Below, piece by piece: positions 25,836 through 38,236 of a DNA stretch of 64,000 bases. The notes under the pieces are model-generated. The model ran no database searches. It saw nothing but the letters and a program-made list of their open reading frames with translations, and was not told the origin of the DNA. Both the position numbers and the translations under genes were made by a program. The stretch's first letter is position 1, and every line of letters starts with the position of its first letter. This DNA comes from Cladobotryum mycophilum (taxonomy: Eukaryota; Ascomycota; Sordariomycetes; Hypocreales; Hypocreaceae), in contig CM071590.1 in assembly GCA_036429605.1 (NCBI GenBank), positions 5,146,001 through 5,210,000 on the forward strand, written 5' to 3'.

Positions 25836-27346
25836 CATCTTACACAACCTGTTTTCCCCCCAATCAATCCATTGAGATCGGCATTGAGATAATCCACTTT
25901 GCTTAGCAATTTTGACAACATGGCAAAATAGAATGATTCCTCCGAAAGAGAGAGAGAGAGAGAGAGCAAAAAATAATTCAACCGAGATTCCATTTTACTA
26001 CCTTACCCGTACACTCCCCAACCAATATTGTCATTCGTCCACCGCATTCAATAAAAGCGCAGCCACAACGGAGAGCTTGACGCACCGGAGCTGAAGGCCA
26101 AACTGGAGGTTTTTTGTGATACCCCCTTGCCCTTTTTGCCCTTTTTGCCCATCTGCTAGTTTACGAGGGGCGTTGTATGACCCCCCTGGTTGACTTTCTT
26201 GGGGCCTCGTACGACAAAAACGTGTGTGTGTGTGTGTGTGTGAATTGGACAAGGTCCTCGGACGGATAGACGGAAGGCGGCAAATGTAAATGCAATATAC
26301 GTTCGGGGTATTGCTTGTCTCCGATGACCATGGCCATCTACAAGTACGTAGGCATGTATGCCATGTATGCCATGTCCACCTGCCAAGTCATTTGTGTAAA
26401 TTAAAATATTGGGAAATATTTGTTTGGTGAGATGGTATATACTAGGTACTATTACATGGATATATAACTCGCAGCAAACTAGTGGATTGATTTTTTTCTT
26501 CCTCTTCCTCTCTCATTTTACACGTAAAAGATAACCTTAACTGGTAATGAAGATGCGATTCGTTGGAGAGCCCGGAGGTGAGTGGGCACCACCCATGGAC
26601 ATGGACCGCCGCGGCATCAGCAGCAGCAGGGCAGCTCGTCCATGGAAGACTCGGCACTGAGAGTTTGAGCCTTGTGCCAGCCCAAAGTCGTAGCCTCACT
26701 CACGCCTTGGGAGAAGAAGTTCGTTCTGGGCATTCTGTATGGACCAGCTAACTCTTTCAGCCGTTTGGAGGCGGAGACTGGCACTTGTTGGAAGAAACGT
26801 GTGAATCACGAGTTCAGCCTTGCCCCCTGGGGGAGGTGACAGCTCCGATGATGGTGCGGGCAGCCCCCCCCTAGCTAGCCAGTTTATTACTCCGAACGTG
26901 ATGGTGTTGGGGAGTTTTTTCCATCTACTTACCCTGCTTGGGTATGAATGATGATATGGGGGGCCAGATCCTGTTATCGAGGGTAGACATGATTGAGTGA
27001 GCGTTAGTCACGATGGACGGAAGTAAAGGGTAGGTCCCAAAAATAGCAGCCTAATGCAACGTCCATGCACAACACATCCTTTTTTTGCACAAAAACAGCA
27101 GAAGCAGAAGAGGAGAGGTTGCGGGAGATTGACACAAACGCCCGTGGCGCTCACAAGCTCCCCCCAGATCGCACAATCGGCCACTCACGTCGCCACCCTT
27201 TCTACAATGACATTCCCAACATCAACCCGTCGAAAAGCCTTACCCGGTAGAATGATCTCAATGGCTGGGAAGGCTCGTTGCATCAACACCATCTCGTACT
27301 TGAAAGCTTGCAGTAGCAGAACACACTTGTCAAACAAAACAATAAC

Positions 27347-27369
27347 AACAACAACAACAACAACAACAC
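27347..27369. repeat. ACA trinucleotide repeat
   Basis: About eight ACA units lie in non-coding DNA between the GH16 and GT2 genes. Confidence 0.8.
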
Positions 27370-30300
27370 CAGATTAAGGGAGGGGGTTGATCTGACGACC
27401 CATTTTTGTCGACATGTCACCGGTCTCTCAAAAGAGGCCTCTCTTTCTCGAAACTTCATTTGTCTTGATTGCTGAACTCTGGTGGCGCCGCCCTGGAGCG
27501 GAATGTCCTGAATCTCGGGTGCATTTTTTGAGGAAGGGAGGAGGAGGAGGAGGCGTACCGTATCTAATGCACGGGGACAATGCAATCCCCCTTCTAATAT
27601 CCACAAGCTGCATAACGCCCAGCTGCAATGGCTTTTTTATTTATTTTATTTACTATCTCTCTCTTTCTCTCGATTTCGTTATCTTGATCTAGGATTTGAC
27701 AACTGAGGAAGATGAAGCACGTCTTTGGACGAATCAAGTCTCGACCCTCCTCCCTTTTCTTCTTTTTTTCTTTTGCTTCTTTTTTCCCTTATCGAAACGC
27801 CTCGATCCTGTGTCATTAGACTCTTGTGTGATTCGTTATGAATGGAAACTTGGTTGGGCGGAATGTACCGAGTAGGCCCGGGAAACCAATTTCCAACTTG
27901 GAAGGGGGTGTGTGCCTCCTACGTACAAGTAGTAAAGCTCGTTGTTGAGGGCAGGCATGTGAAGGAAGGAAAAACAAAACAAAAAAAAAGGTCCATTCGT
28001 TTATCTTTAATGATGCAATGGGGGCTGGGCTGGACTGGCTCCTTGTAACCTGGAACGCATCTATTACTATTTCCAGAAACAACATCGCATTTTTTGGGTG
28101 GTTGTTATCCACAACTGCAATAATAATACAGGTAATACTATCATAATGGCAAACCCGCTGTCAACCCTGGATAAGAAGCAAGTAAGAAAGGAAGGGAAAT
28201 AAAACCCTCCCCAAAAAAAATCATTTCATCGTAGGCGAAAAGGCAGTAGCCGAGCAACTACCGGGGATATCACTGACCACTTGCTGACCCGTTACCCACA
28301 ACTCACTGGAAACATTTTCTTTTCTTTCCTTCCGTAGTGAGTCCTTTATCAGGAATCTCAACCATGGGAGACATAGTGCACTGGAGCTGGGATGGGAGGG
28401 GAGTGAAGCTGCGCCACAGGTGCTCACGCTAAGCGACAGGTCCCATCCTGTACCCTGAGATTTCCACCGTCGCCGCTTTAAGCACCAGCTTTGTTGTACA
28501 AAGAACATGGGTTTTCTGGCTCAATTCGTTGGATGAGGCACCTTCACCTTTCTTTTTCTGGCTTGCCTGAACTAGCGGGAACAAAAAAAAAACATCAACC
28601 TGCATTACCCCTGTCGCACTCTCTCTTTCCTTTAGCGACACACCCTCTAACCGATTGACGCTATTAATGGTTACGTACCCACTCTTTTCTTTTCTTGCTC
28701 TCTCTCCGTCTGTCTGTCTGTCTGCTTGTCCGTCTCTCTCTTGATGGTGGTCTCGCTGAACCGGGGCTGCCGCTTTCTCGTCCGCGCCAGTTTCGGTTTG
28801 GCGACTCGCCGAGAGAAAGACACCCGCACGCACACACAGAACAGAAGTGAGTGAAGTCTCTTTCTTTCTCCAACTGTGTGGGTAGAAATTACTCCGCGAC
28901 TCGCAGCCAGCCAGCCAGAACACAGACGAAAAACCAATTTTGCCCACTAAAATAGTTCCATCAGAAGCTGCGTGTTTCACCGTTTAGAAAGCGAGAAAGA
29001 AAAAAACAGCCAAACGCCCAATTGAGAAGCGCCTCGACGAATGGGCTTGGCCCCAAATCTCACATGGGAGGAGGAAGAAGAACTTCGACTTATGGTGGCG
29101 TGAGGGGAGGCGCTCTTCGGCCGATTGAATTGAATGGTAGTACAAGCAAGTAAATTCTTTGTCTTGTTTCTTCATATCTCAAGGCCCTAAATTGGATAAA
29201 GATTTCGTTACCGTTATGGTTAAATTCGGCCGGAATGGCGGGATTGTTCTGGATCAACAAAAACCATATTTTACTTTGTCTCTGTCTGGGTGGTGATACA
29301 AGGTAATCTGGGGCACAGGCACAGAGATTCCGGTTCATCCCAACGGATCTTTTTTTGTTTGTTTGTTATTATTATTACTAAAACTCGCAGTCCTGACAGC
29401 TGCAGCAGGGACAGCAAATACGAGTCGCCCCTCTTCTCTTCCTCTGTCGGACAAAAATAAAAATAAAAAATAGTAGACGACTGCCCTCTCGACTCCATCC
29501 GAGTGCATCATGTCCGTCGTTTAGACCAGGGGCCAAGAAAGCTGAGCGATTGCTGGTGGTGGTGGTAGCAGCAACAGTGGTGGTGAGTGTGCAAATGTCC
29601 CATGTTTGTCTAGACGCCCCCGCCGCGGCTGGACTGGGACTGGGGGGCGTGTGTTGTTGCATCCGAGAAGAGGAAGAGAAAAAAAAAACGTGGGCGAGGG
29701 GCCAGGGTCTGTCTGCGCTCTCTTCTTTGTCCAGTCCTTGTCCCGTGCGGTCGTCATGGTGGTGCTCACTGGTGGTGGTGGTAGCGGTGCTTTGTCTATC
29801 AGCAGGCATTGTTACCATGCCTTGATACGGGGAATCCAAACAGACCCCCCTGGTATCCAGTCCAGGTCCAGGTCCAGGCCCCCAAACAAAAAACCTGCCC
29901 AAGTGGGTGATGCACTTCTCGTTCCGCCGGTCAGGGCAAGCTGGCTTGGCATGAGCCTGCTTCCGCTGCCGCCATGATGGAACAGATGGTGGACCTATGC
30001 CTGTGTGATCGAACCAAGGGGATGCTGGCTGCTGGCGCTCGGCGCTCTTCTCTGCCGCCGCCCTCTTTTGTCGCCAACTTGGCAGAGGGGACTTGGGTTG
30101 GGGTATGCCGTATGGACATACGTTTGGTGGTATCTGTAGCCGGCCGGCCGTGGCGTTTTGAAAGATGCTATTCTCATCCTTCACCCACTCACTCACTGCA
30201 TGATACAAGTCCACCCAAAAAAGAGGTGTGCTTGGGTCTGCGTATTTGCGCCTGCAACCTTGCATCGTCGAACACGCCCCTACCCCCCTGCTCGGCCCCG

Positions 30301-30705
30301 AGTCCTGTCCTATCCCATCCTAGGTAGACCACACCATACCACACCACACCACACACCAACCCAGAGTGAGTGTGCAGCGTTTCTCTCTTTGACTAAACCA
30401 AAAGATCGAACGGGAGCCACCGATCGGGGAGCCTTGAGTGTGTTGTAGCTCATTGCTCCAATGGCTCCAATACCCACCACACGAGCCCTTTTGGGCCGCG
30501 GGTCTTGGGTCTCGTCCCTGGTCCTGAATCCTCGTCTCGCATCCTCATCAACGACCTTCTTTTTATTATCTGTACTCCTCCCCACCTCAATCATCTACTA
30601 CTTTACCTCATCCTCGCCTCACACACCTTCCTCTCTCTTCCTCTTTATACCACTACTACTACCCAAGGTCACGAACGCTGAGCATTCGGGCCAACAAGAA
30701 AGAGG

Positions 30706-30728
30706 ACACACACACACACACACACACA
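30706..30728. repeat. AC dinucleotide microsatellite
   Basis: About eleven AC units lie some 520 bases upstream of the GT2 start codon, inside its presumed promoter or leader. Confidence 0.85.
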
Positions 30729-31245
30729 AAGACTTATACAAAGTCGACAAGGGTCCAGGACATCACTTTCGTTTTCGGTCCACCTCTTTTTTCATTCGCT
30801 GTTTCTCATTGTTTTTCTTTAATGAGAATCCTTTTCCTCCGTTAATTTACGAGCCGATCACTTCGTTCCAGGAACCCTCCACCGGCATTCGAAGTCCATT
30901 GCTTGCGGCTAATTTCATAATATCGCACCGCAGTCTGTCGCATTCCATTCGGAGCCCACCTCAACAACAGTAACCAGGACACAACAGCTTCCACTACATT
31001 AAGCGCCTCTGTGTCTCATCGACCAACAGATTTCCGCAACCTTCACACATCGGACAACATATACCCATACCAATACCACGCCGCACTGCGTTGGATATAA
31101 CTTGCGATCAGTTCTTCTGGTTCGATTTTCTTTGGTGATAGAGGGCTTTGGACTTGGACAGTCCACTGCCTGGGGGAAAACCACCCAAAGTCTCTTTACC
31201 CGAGGCTTTCTATACCCGGGTCTCATACATACATAACTCGCAACA

Positions 31246-33994
31246 ATGGGTCTTGGAAGCTATTTCAAGGCCAAGAAGGAGGAGGAGAAGCCTGAGCAGG
31301 AAGCGCCAGCTCCAGCTCCGGCGGCCAGCAAAGTCGCTCCTCCTCGACTTCAACACCCTCAGCCCATCATGTCGGAAAAGGCGCCGTCCAGCTTTGGCCC
31401 TGCTGATATGGAGCTCCAGGCTCCTACTCCCAGGTTTCACTCACGACCTCAGTCCAGCTCTGGCCGATCCACACCATCGCTGCAGAGCTCACTGTTCCTC
31501 GATGACATCAAGCACGAGGTCATGGTCAACTATCTGTACCAGCAGCAGTGCTCTCAACTTTGGGTGAGCGACGGCTCTGGCGAGGTTGAGGGTGTGCTTC
31601 TTCGCAAGACTCGTGGCCACTACATGGCTTGCCCGCCCCAGCTGGCCAACTCTCCCTTCGCCATGGCATGCGCTGCTCTCAATGTTCAGGTAAGATGGTT
31701 TGACTCCAATTTCAAGATGATCGATTTCTAATTGAATTTTTCATTTTTAGTGCGCCATGACTGTCAACTCTCGTGTCATCAAGACTTTCCTTCAGTGGTC
31801 CCCTGATGCCGTTGATGTGCCTCTGATGAATGGTTTGCGTGTGCAGATTCTCCCCACCATTGATGATCTGCCCCGCGCTCGCAAGTACCAATTCGCCGCC
31901 TTTGTTGCTTCCGAGGGTCTCTTGGTTGTTTGGGATGACGATGCGCTCCACCTGGTTCAGCGCGCCAAGGCCATCGAATCTGAGCTCATGGAGCTGGTCT
32001 GGAAGACTGGCAACAGTGATGGAGATGGCGAGGATGAGAAGCAGGGTCAAACCGTCGCCGAAGCCGAGATTGATGAGGAGAGTGGTGAGATTAAGCCTGA
32101 GAAGCGACCAATTCATCTTCAGAACACTGTTTTGGTTTCTCTCACTTTGATCATCGTTACCGTCTCTCTCGGTGCTGCTTGGCGACAGCTCGCCATCGAG
32201 GTGTCTGTCGACGGCAGCTACGCTCGTCTTGGTCTCGTTGCTTTGGCTCCCGTTCAAGTCTTCTTCACCCTCTTCTTCGCTCAGGTCATTGTCGGTTGTT
32301 TGGCTCAGATCTTTGGCCCCATTCGCCAGCTCACCATCAACTCCAAGTTCTACTCCGCCAAGCCACCCCCGCGATTGCAGAGCGCCATCCTTCCTCACGT
32401 CACAATTCAGTGCCCCGTTTACAAGGAGGGTCTCACTGGTGTCATTATCCCCACTGTCAAGTCTATCAAGCAGGCCATGTCTACCTACGAACTTCAGGGT
32501 GGTTCCGCCAACATGTTCATCAACGATGACGGTTTGCAGCTCATCTCTGAGGAGGATCGCCAGGCTCGTATTGAGTTCTACGCCGATAACAGCATTGGTT
32601 GGGTCGCTCGTCCCAAGCACGGCGAGAACGGCTTCACCCGTAAGGGCAAGTTCAAGAAGGCTTCCAACATGAACTTTGCTCTCATGATTTCTTGCAAGGT
32701 CGAGGAGAAGCTGCAGGCTATCAACCGCCCTCATGAGTGGAGCCAGAACGATGAGGCCCAGGCTTATGAGCAGGCTCTCAAGGAGGCTCTCGAGGAGGAC
32801 GGTCGTGCTTGGGCTGATGGTAACATCCGCGTTGGCGACTACATTCTGCTCATTGACTCTGATACTCGTGTTCCTGCTGATTGCTTCCTCGACGCCGTTT
32901 CTGAGATGGAACAGTCCCCTGATGTCGGTATTATGCAATTCTCCTCTGGTGTCATGCAGGTTGTCCACACTTACTTTGAGAACGGTATCACCTTCTTCAC
33001 CAACCTCATTTACTCTGCCATTCGATACACTGTCTCCAACGGTGATGTTGCTCCTTTCGTCGGCCACAACGCTATTCTCCGATGGTCCGCCATTCAGCAG
33101 GTTGCCTACCAGGATGAGGACGGATACGACAAGTTCTGGTCTGAGAGCCACGTTTCTGAGGATTTCGACATGTCTCTGCGTCTTCAGGTCAACGGCTACA
33201 TTATCCGATTGGCTGCCTGGGCTGGTGAAGGCTTCAAGGAGGGTGTGTCTCTGACTGTGTACGACGAGTTGGCCCGTTGGGAAAAGTACGCCTATGGTTG
33301 CAACGAGCTTCTGTTCCACCCCATTCGCACCTGGCTCTGGCGCGGACCCTTCACTCCTCTCTTCCGCCGCTTCCTGTTCTCCAACATTCGTTTCACCTCC
33401 AAGATCACCGTCATCTCCTACATTGGAACCTACTATGCTATTGGTGCCGCTTGGGTCATGACTGCTGCCAACTACTTCCTCATGGGCTGGTTCAACGGTT
33501 ACCTTGACAAGTACTACGTTGACTCTTGGCAGGTTTGGTTCTCCATCATCATCGTCTTCAACGGTCTCGGTAACATTGCCCTTGCCGTCATGCGCTACCG
33601 TGTTGGTGAGCGAGGCTTGCTCTGGGCCTTGCTCGAGAACTTCATGTGGACTTTTATGTTGGCCATCTTCCTTGGTGGTCTCTCTCTGCACGTCAGCCAG
33701 GCTCTCTTGGCCCACATGTTCGAAATCGACATGACCTGGGGTGCCACCAGCAAGGAAGCCGAGTTCTCCAACTTCTTCATTGAGGTGCCCAAGGTCCTCA
33801 AGAAGTTCAAGTTCTCCATGATCTTTGCCCTGCTCTTCATTATTGGCATGATCATTCTTGCTGTTGCGCCTTTCGTTCCCTTTGATTGGCGCATCACTGA
33901 CTTTGTTGCTATCCTGCCCATGGCTACTGTGGCTGCCAGTCACTTCTTGCTGCCACTGGCCCTCAACCCTGCCCTCATGACCTTTTCATGGTAA
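31246..33994 (+). CDS. Family 2 glycosyltransferase, fungal hyphal-growth GT2 type
   Basis: This is a processive-type membrane glycosyltransferase. Its overall make-up resembles the fungal GT2 reported as needed for hyphal growth on solid surfaces in Zymoseptoria and Fusarium. Exons 31246-31689 and 31751-33994 give 895 residues. After a Pro/Ala-rich head there are two membrane segments near 270-292 and 305-330, a cytosolic catalytic region with INDDG near 405, LIDSDT near 517, SEDFDM near 618 and ELARWEKYAYG near 655, then four or five C-terminal membrane segments. The last motif occupies the place of the QxxRW box of chitin, cellulose and hyaluronan synthases, but only RW is kept. The product is unknown. 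Codon use is strongly biased to C-ending codons, as in highly expressed genes, and this leaves a long antisense open frame that I do not take as a gene. Confidence 0.92.
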
Positions 33995-34659
33995 ACGAGG
34001 AAGAAACTTGATAAATAAAAAAAAGAAAGAAAGAAAGAAAGAAATTACAATCATCTCTCATGATAGTTTTGTATCAGAGCGAGCTCTCATCATAGACGGA
34101 TCGGCGTTGTGTGCGAACAAACCATATACCGAGCTGGATTCTCTTTCGCTCGTTACGACACATTTATGAAAAAAGGAACAGAAATGTCCTAAAAATGAAA
34201 ACACACACACACACATCTTGCGCTTGACGGCATCCCAAAAAAGTTGCATCTGATGCCCGGCCTTGGGGATTCTTGCACCACCCACCAAGAGTCCTATTGC
34301 ATCCTTTTTACGATTTTCTTTACACACTTCTTAGATCTTAAATATTAATTATATGCACACATGGGGGAACAATGTCTTTTGGAGTTTAGAACAATTGGAT
34401 CTTTTTTTTTGGATGAAAGTTGGGGGAGGGGAACTCTTTTTGTAGGCAATGCCATTGATGAGAAGGGAATGGGTTATACGGCAAATATGTGCTGATGAAT
34501 AAGGCGGGATGGGCTATGGAAAATGGATTGGGTGGGTGGAATAGCGCTCGGGGGATGGGATATTTGATACATGGCAATTGGATTGCATAAATGAAAGATG
34601 TTCAACTTGTTCAATTTGATGGTTCTTGATGGTGATGCCCTCTACTTTGGTGTTTCGTG

Positions 34660-34698
<39 letters not shown>

Positions 34699-35948
34699 CT
34701 ACCCACTCCTTACATGATGGTAGCATCAACTCCCTTCAACCCTCCATGGCGACAAACAAAGAAACAAAGAAACAAACAAACGGTGAAGGAAACGTAGCGG
34801 TGAAGAAGCTACACCGTCAACTCTGCTTCATAAGCGGAAACGGTGAGATTGACGTAAACAAGACATGGATTGCTTTTGTAGAAGCATATCTATCTAACTA
34901 TCTGAGCTGATGAACAGGGGGGGGAAGGCAGAATATTCTGATATCGACCCTAACCCTCTAGTAAGTAGCCTTCTCACTTCTTCACACTCTCTCTCTCTCT
35001 TCCATACTGTGCTCTGTTCTGCGCTGTATTATTGGCATATGATTCTGCCACCCCTCCCTGCGTCTCACCGCCCTGCCTGGTGACGAACCTAGTGCGTAAG
35101 TCATGCTACCCCAAGTTACTGCGGTGCGCACTCTGTACATACGTAGGTTAGAGTCCTACCTAGCAACGGCGGCCGCCCGTCTCTGATAACGCAACTGGGC
35201 CAACAATGATTAGATTTCAGCAGCAAAAAGTAGTTTCATAGCAATCCATCCATGTGCTCTGACTTTGTTTCATACTAGTTCAAACACTTTTGACATTCTC
35301 TCTCTTTCTCTCTCCCTCCCTCTCTGTCTTTCTCTCTACCACTTTTCTTGTCTCTGTTCCTGTTTGAAACTCTTTTTTTCTCCTTCTCCAGCAAAGTGCT
35401 TTTTCGAAAAAAGGGCGAATAAAAAAAGGGCCTGCTTCATGCTAGTGATTTCTCGACAGGCGTGGGTTGGCTGTGGCCTCGGCTGCGTGTTGTTGCCTTG
35501 ATTTTTTTTTGGGTGTATGTATGTGTGTGTCTTTGTGTTGTGTTGTGTCATCATCATCATCATCGAGCAAGTCCGGGTTCGTCGATTTGACTTGATCTGA
35601 TTCGATTGTTTGAGGCCCCTCCAGGGATCAATACGCATTTACAGCTCCACAGCTGCTGCATAATCGCCGACACGACCGTAGCAACGCAGCAAGCGTCGAG
35701 CAAGCATCGAATAAGCAAGGAAGCAAAGCAACAAGCTCAGCCCCCATACGTGCAAGGACGAAGATAGCAAGGAATATACTCCCACCACCTCTTCGTTCCC
35801 CCCCCCGTCACTTGGTCTTGTCGTCGTTTCCGTTGCATACCCTCTACGAATAAGAAACACACCAGGAGGGGAAAAAGAAGGGTATTTTACATAGTTGCAT
35901 ACATTTTTACATCAGGGCGCACAGCATAGGGACGAACCGACAGACACG
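33995..35948. other. Intergenic region between GT2 and IVY1
   Basis: No gene is seen. GAAA units follow the GT2 stop (34024-34043), and a GT microsatellite lies at 34664-34697. The last 650 bases before IVY1 are CT-rich leader-like sequence with a short TCA/ATC repeat near 35549. Confidence 0.6.
34664..34697. repeat. TG dinucleotide microsatellite, 17 units
   Basis: An uninterrupted TG run of about 34 bases lies in the non-coding gap between GT2 and IVY1. Confidence 0.95.
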
Positions 35949-37532
35949 ATGGCCATGACCTCGAGGGATACGTCGAGACCGGCATCGCCCGCTCTTTCGC
36001 AATTACCGCCTGTGCCCGGATCTCCATCAGTCTTCTCGGTCGCGTCGACGGCGAATCCGCTCTCCCAGTTCAACCTGCCTTTACCGCCTCCTCCTCGCCC
36101 CGCCCATGCCGTCATAACCAAGGCCGACCTCGAACGCTCGCAAGAGGCGTATGCGGATTTGCTGCAATCGGCCAAGGCGTACCGCATAGCTCTGGCCACC
36201 CTGTCCACGGCGGCATCCACGTTTGGTTCGGCGTTGGAGGCATGCGCGCGACTGAAGGAGGCTCGCGCTGAGCCCATCGGTCCGGCTGGCGCCACCAGCA
36301 TGTCGGCCAGCTTCACGACTAAAGGCGCATGCACGGCCGATACGCTCATGTCTGCGTCTGGCGTTCACCACCTCATTGCCAACCACCAGCAGATCCTGTC
36401 CGAGACCGTCTACCGATCCTTCGAGGTGCCCCTCCTACACGATCTCGACAAGTGGCACTCCGTCATCGACGACGAGGAGGAGACATACCAGCAGAACATC
36501 AAGGCGCAGAGCAGAGAGGTTAAGCGCCTTGAGAAGGAGGGCTTGAAGCTCCATAAACAGAGGAGGAGGGACGTTGCGCGGTTTAGAGCGCATCTCGTCG
36601 AGCTGACGCAGAAGCTTGATGGGTTAACGACGCTTCACGCCGACCGCGCGCGAACACTGCTCAGAGAGAGCCAGGAGACGAGCGGGCGAATCGTCGATGC
36701 AAGCTGTAGCTTGGTACGAGCCGAGGTGGATATATTCGAAGGTCTGGCGAGAAAAGGTTGGAGCGGCGGCGGTCTAGACGATCTGCTAGAAAAAGGCCAG
36801 GACCTGTTTGCGACTGAATACGATAGCCATCACAGCAGCGGCGCTGGCGTCACGGATGGAGTTAAGCTCTTTTCCATCCTGCCGCCCAAGAGCATCCTCG
36901 CCGATTCCACGTCGGCCGCGGGGCCCGACAGCAGCCTTTTGATAGAAACAACGGACCGGTACCAATCTCTTGCTGCCGTGGCTGGTCAGGATCGTAGGCA
37001 AAGCAGCGGTGGCACAGGCGGCGGCGACAACGAGAGTGTCTTCTCAGCCGACTTTAACAAACCGCGCAACGCCCGTCCCTTTTCCCCGCAGCCCATCCGA
37101 AGGATACCCACCGACGTGACGTACGATTCGCTCGCCAGTGTGGTCGGCGAGTCTTCCTCAGTGCGGCTCCATCACGACGACGATGCCCTGCGGATAAACA
37201 TACCCATAACGACGATGAATGATGATATTCAAGAGGAGGACGAAGACGAGATGCATGAGGAATCAAGACATTGGGAACGTCACGAGCCACTCGATGACGA
37301 CGATGAGGATGAGGACCTACAACGGCAGCTGCAATTGCAACAACAGGAGCAACAACAGCTACTACAACAACAAGAGGAGGGTGATGAAGATGATGATGAT
37401 GATGATAGTATTAGACTGGAGAGAATGTTAGCCGAGGCGGATAAGGGGAGGGACTCTCCCGAGCTTTTAAGCGACGAGCCTTCTCCGGAGTCGACATGGG
37501 GTAGTCCCGGTGGGGAAACTCGGGAAGCATAG
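35949..37532 (+). CDS. IVY1: IVY1-like phospholipid-binding vacuolar protein
   Basis: Yeast Ivy1 binds Ypt7, Vps33 and phospholipids on the vacuole and helps tune membrane fusion and TORC1-linked signalling. The ATG at 35949 gives 527 residues without introns; the open frame extends upstream but without an earlier ATG. After a Ser/Pro-rich head (residues 1-60) comes an I-BAR-like helical region, about 60-300 (ITKADLERSQEAYADLLQS, ANHQQILSETVYRSFEVPLL, EVKRLEKEGLKLHKQRRRD). A disordered tail follows with poly-Gln (about 460-490) and long Asp/Glu runs (about 435-505). The conserved helices give a good family match. The acidic and Gln-rich tail is lineage-specific, and its repeats could vary in length. 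The next gene, Nup53/35, is convergent, with about 700 bp between them. Confidence 0.85.
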   Translation: MAMTSRDTSRPASPALSQLPPVPGSPSVFSVASTANPLSQFNLPLPPPPRPAHAVITKADLERSQEAYADLLQSAKAYRIALATLSTAASTFGSALEACARLKEARAEPIGPAGATSMSASFTTKGACTADTLMSASGVHHLIANHQQILSETVYRSFEVPLLHDLDKWHSVIDDEEETYQQNIKAQSREVKRLEKEGLKLHKQRRRDVARFRAHLVELTQKLDGLTTLHADRARTLLRESQETSGRIVDASCSLVRAEVDIFEGLARKGWSGGGLDDLLEKGQDLFATEYDSHHSSGAGVTDGVKLFSILPPKSILADSTSAAGPDSSLLIETTDRYQSLAAVAGQDRRQSSGGTGGGDNESVFSADFNKPRNARPFSPQPIRRIPTDVTYDSLASVVGESSSVRLHHDDDALRINIPITTMNDDIQEEDEDEMHEESRHWERHEPLDDDDEDEDLQRQLQLQQQEQQQLLQQQEEGDEDDDDDDSIRLERMLAEADKGRDSPELLSDEPSPESTWGSPGGETREA

Positions 37533-38236
37533 AATTCGTTTTGATTTGTTTACTTTGGTTCTTTGGTCTTTTTCTTCTTCTCCTTTTTCGTCTTTTTCGG
37601 GTCTTTTTTTTTTTGTATTGCGCGGAAAAGGCCAACTCATCGTCATCAACAGCAGCGTTTAGATATCCCCACATTGAAATTTGAATCGTGTTTTTGTTTT
37701 TTTGTTCTATTTTTTTTACTTTCTTTTTTCTGACCTTGTCTGCATATTGTTGTCTTTCCCAACTGTTTCTCAACCCCAACACGGGAGAACGCATTGACAT
37801 GGAGCCATACTATGAGGTATGCCGTCCTGTGTACGGAGTAAGTCTCGGTAGAAAATAGGATTTCTTTCTTTCTTTCTTTCTTCTGTATAAAACTTGCTAG
37901 GTTCATTTCATGTACAAGTACAACAACACAAGAAGACAAAAAAAGGTTTCTAAATAGAGGCCTCTCAAAAGATATGTGTTGGGCCTCGGGGAGAGTGAGG
38001 GGGTCAAAAAGAACAACAAACAGTCAAAACAAAAACACAATTTACCCCTTTTTGTGTCACACAACACCCACCCGCCTTTCTCCCTCCTCCCAAAGAACGC
38101 CATGAAATCGTGATTAGCATTACCCGCAACTCCACCCGTGCTTTCAACCATGTATAAACCCGAAGAAAAAATGATTGCATCTAATTAGAAAAAAAAAGGC
38201 GGATTATTTTCCTTCCCTGCATCGCTGGCAAAAGTC
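37533..38236. other. Convergent 3' intergenic region
   Basis: Between the IVY1 and Nup53/35 stops there are T-rich tracts, TTTC units at 37861-37881 and AT-rich 3' UTR-like sequence on both strands. No gene is seen. Confidence 0.6.

Larger units (their letters stand above)
23335..31245. other. Eight-kilobase gene-free stretch upstream of the GT2 gene
   Basis: No gene is recognisable. Contents include GA/CT tracts, a 65 bp ATTTT array (25771-25835), GT/CA runs (near 26222-26242 and 30706-30728), an ACA run (27347-27369), GGT/CCA-rich sequence near 29550-29790, and tandem CCACA units near 30333-30353. Open frames such as 29378-30265 (minus) and 30461-30973 (plus) are low-complexity. The right end is very CT-rich and probably includes a long leader of the GT2 gene, with short upstream ATGs. 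Confidence 0.6.

Noticed and set aside
29378..30265. 295-codon minus-strand frame
   Set aside because: Composition is simple-repeat driven (Ser, Thr, Pro, Arg runs from GGT/CCA tracts), with no start context, domain or intron support.
31712..33943. 743-codon antisense open frame opposite the GT2 gene
   Set aside because: It mirrors the GT2 exon; strong codon bias removes antisense stops. The product is a low-complexity Glu/Val/Asn chain with no family match.
31246..33994. Chitin synthase label for the GT2 gene
   Set aside because: It lacks the QRRRW box and the chitin synthase N-terminal region; order and motifs fit the separate fungal GT2 class.
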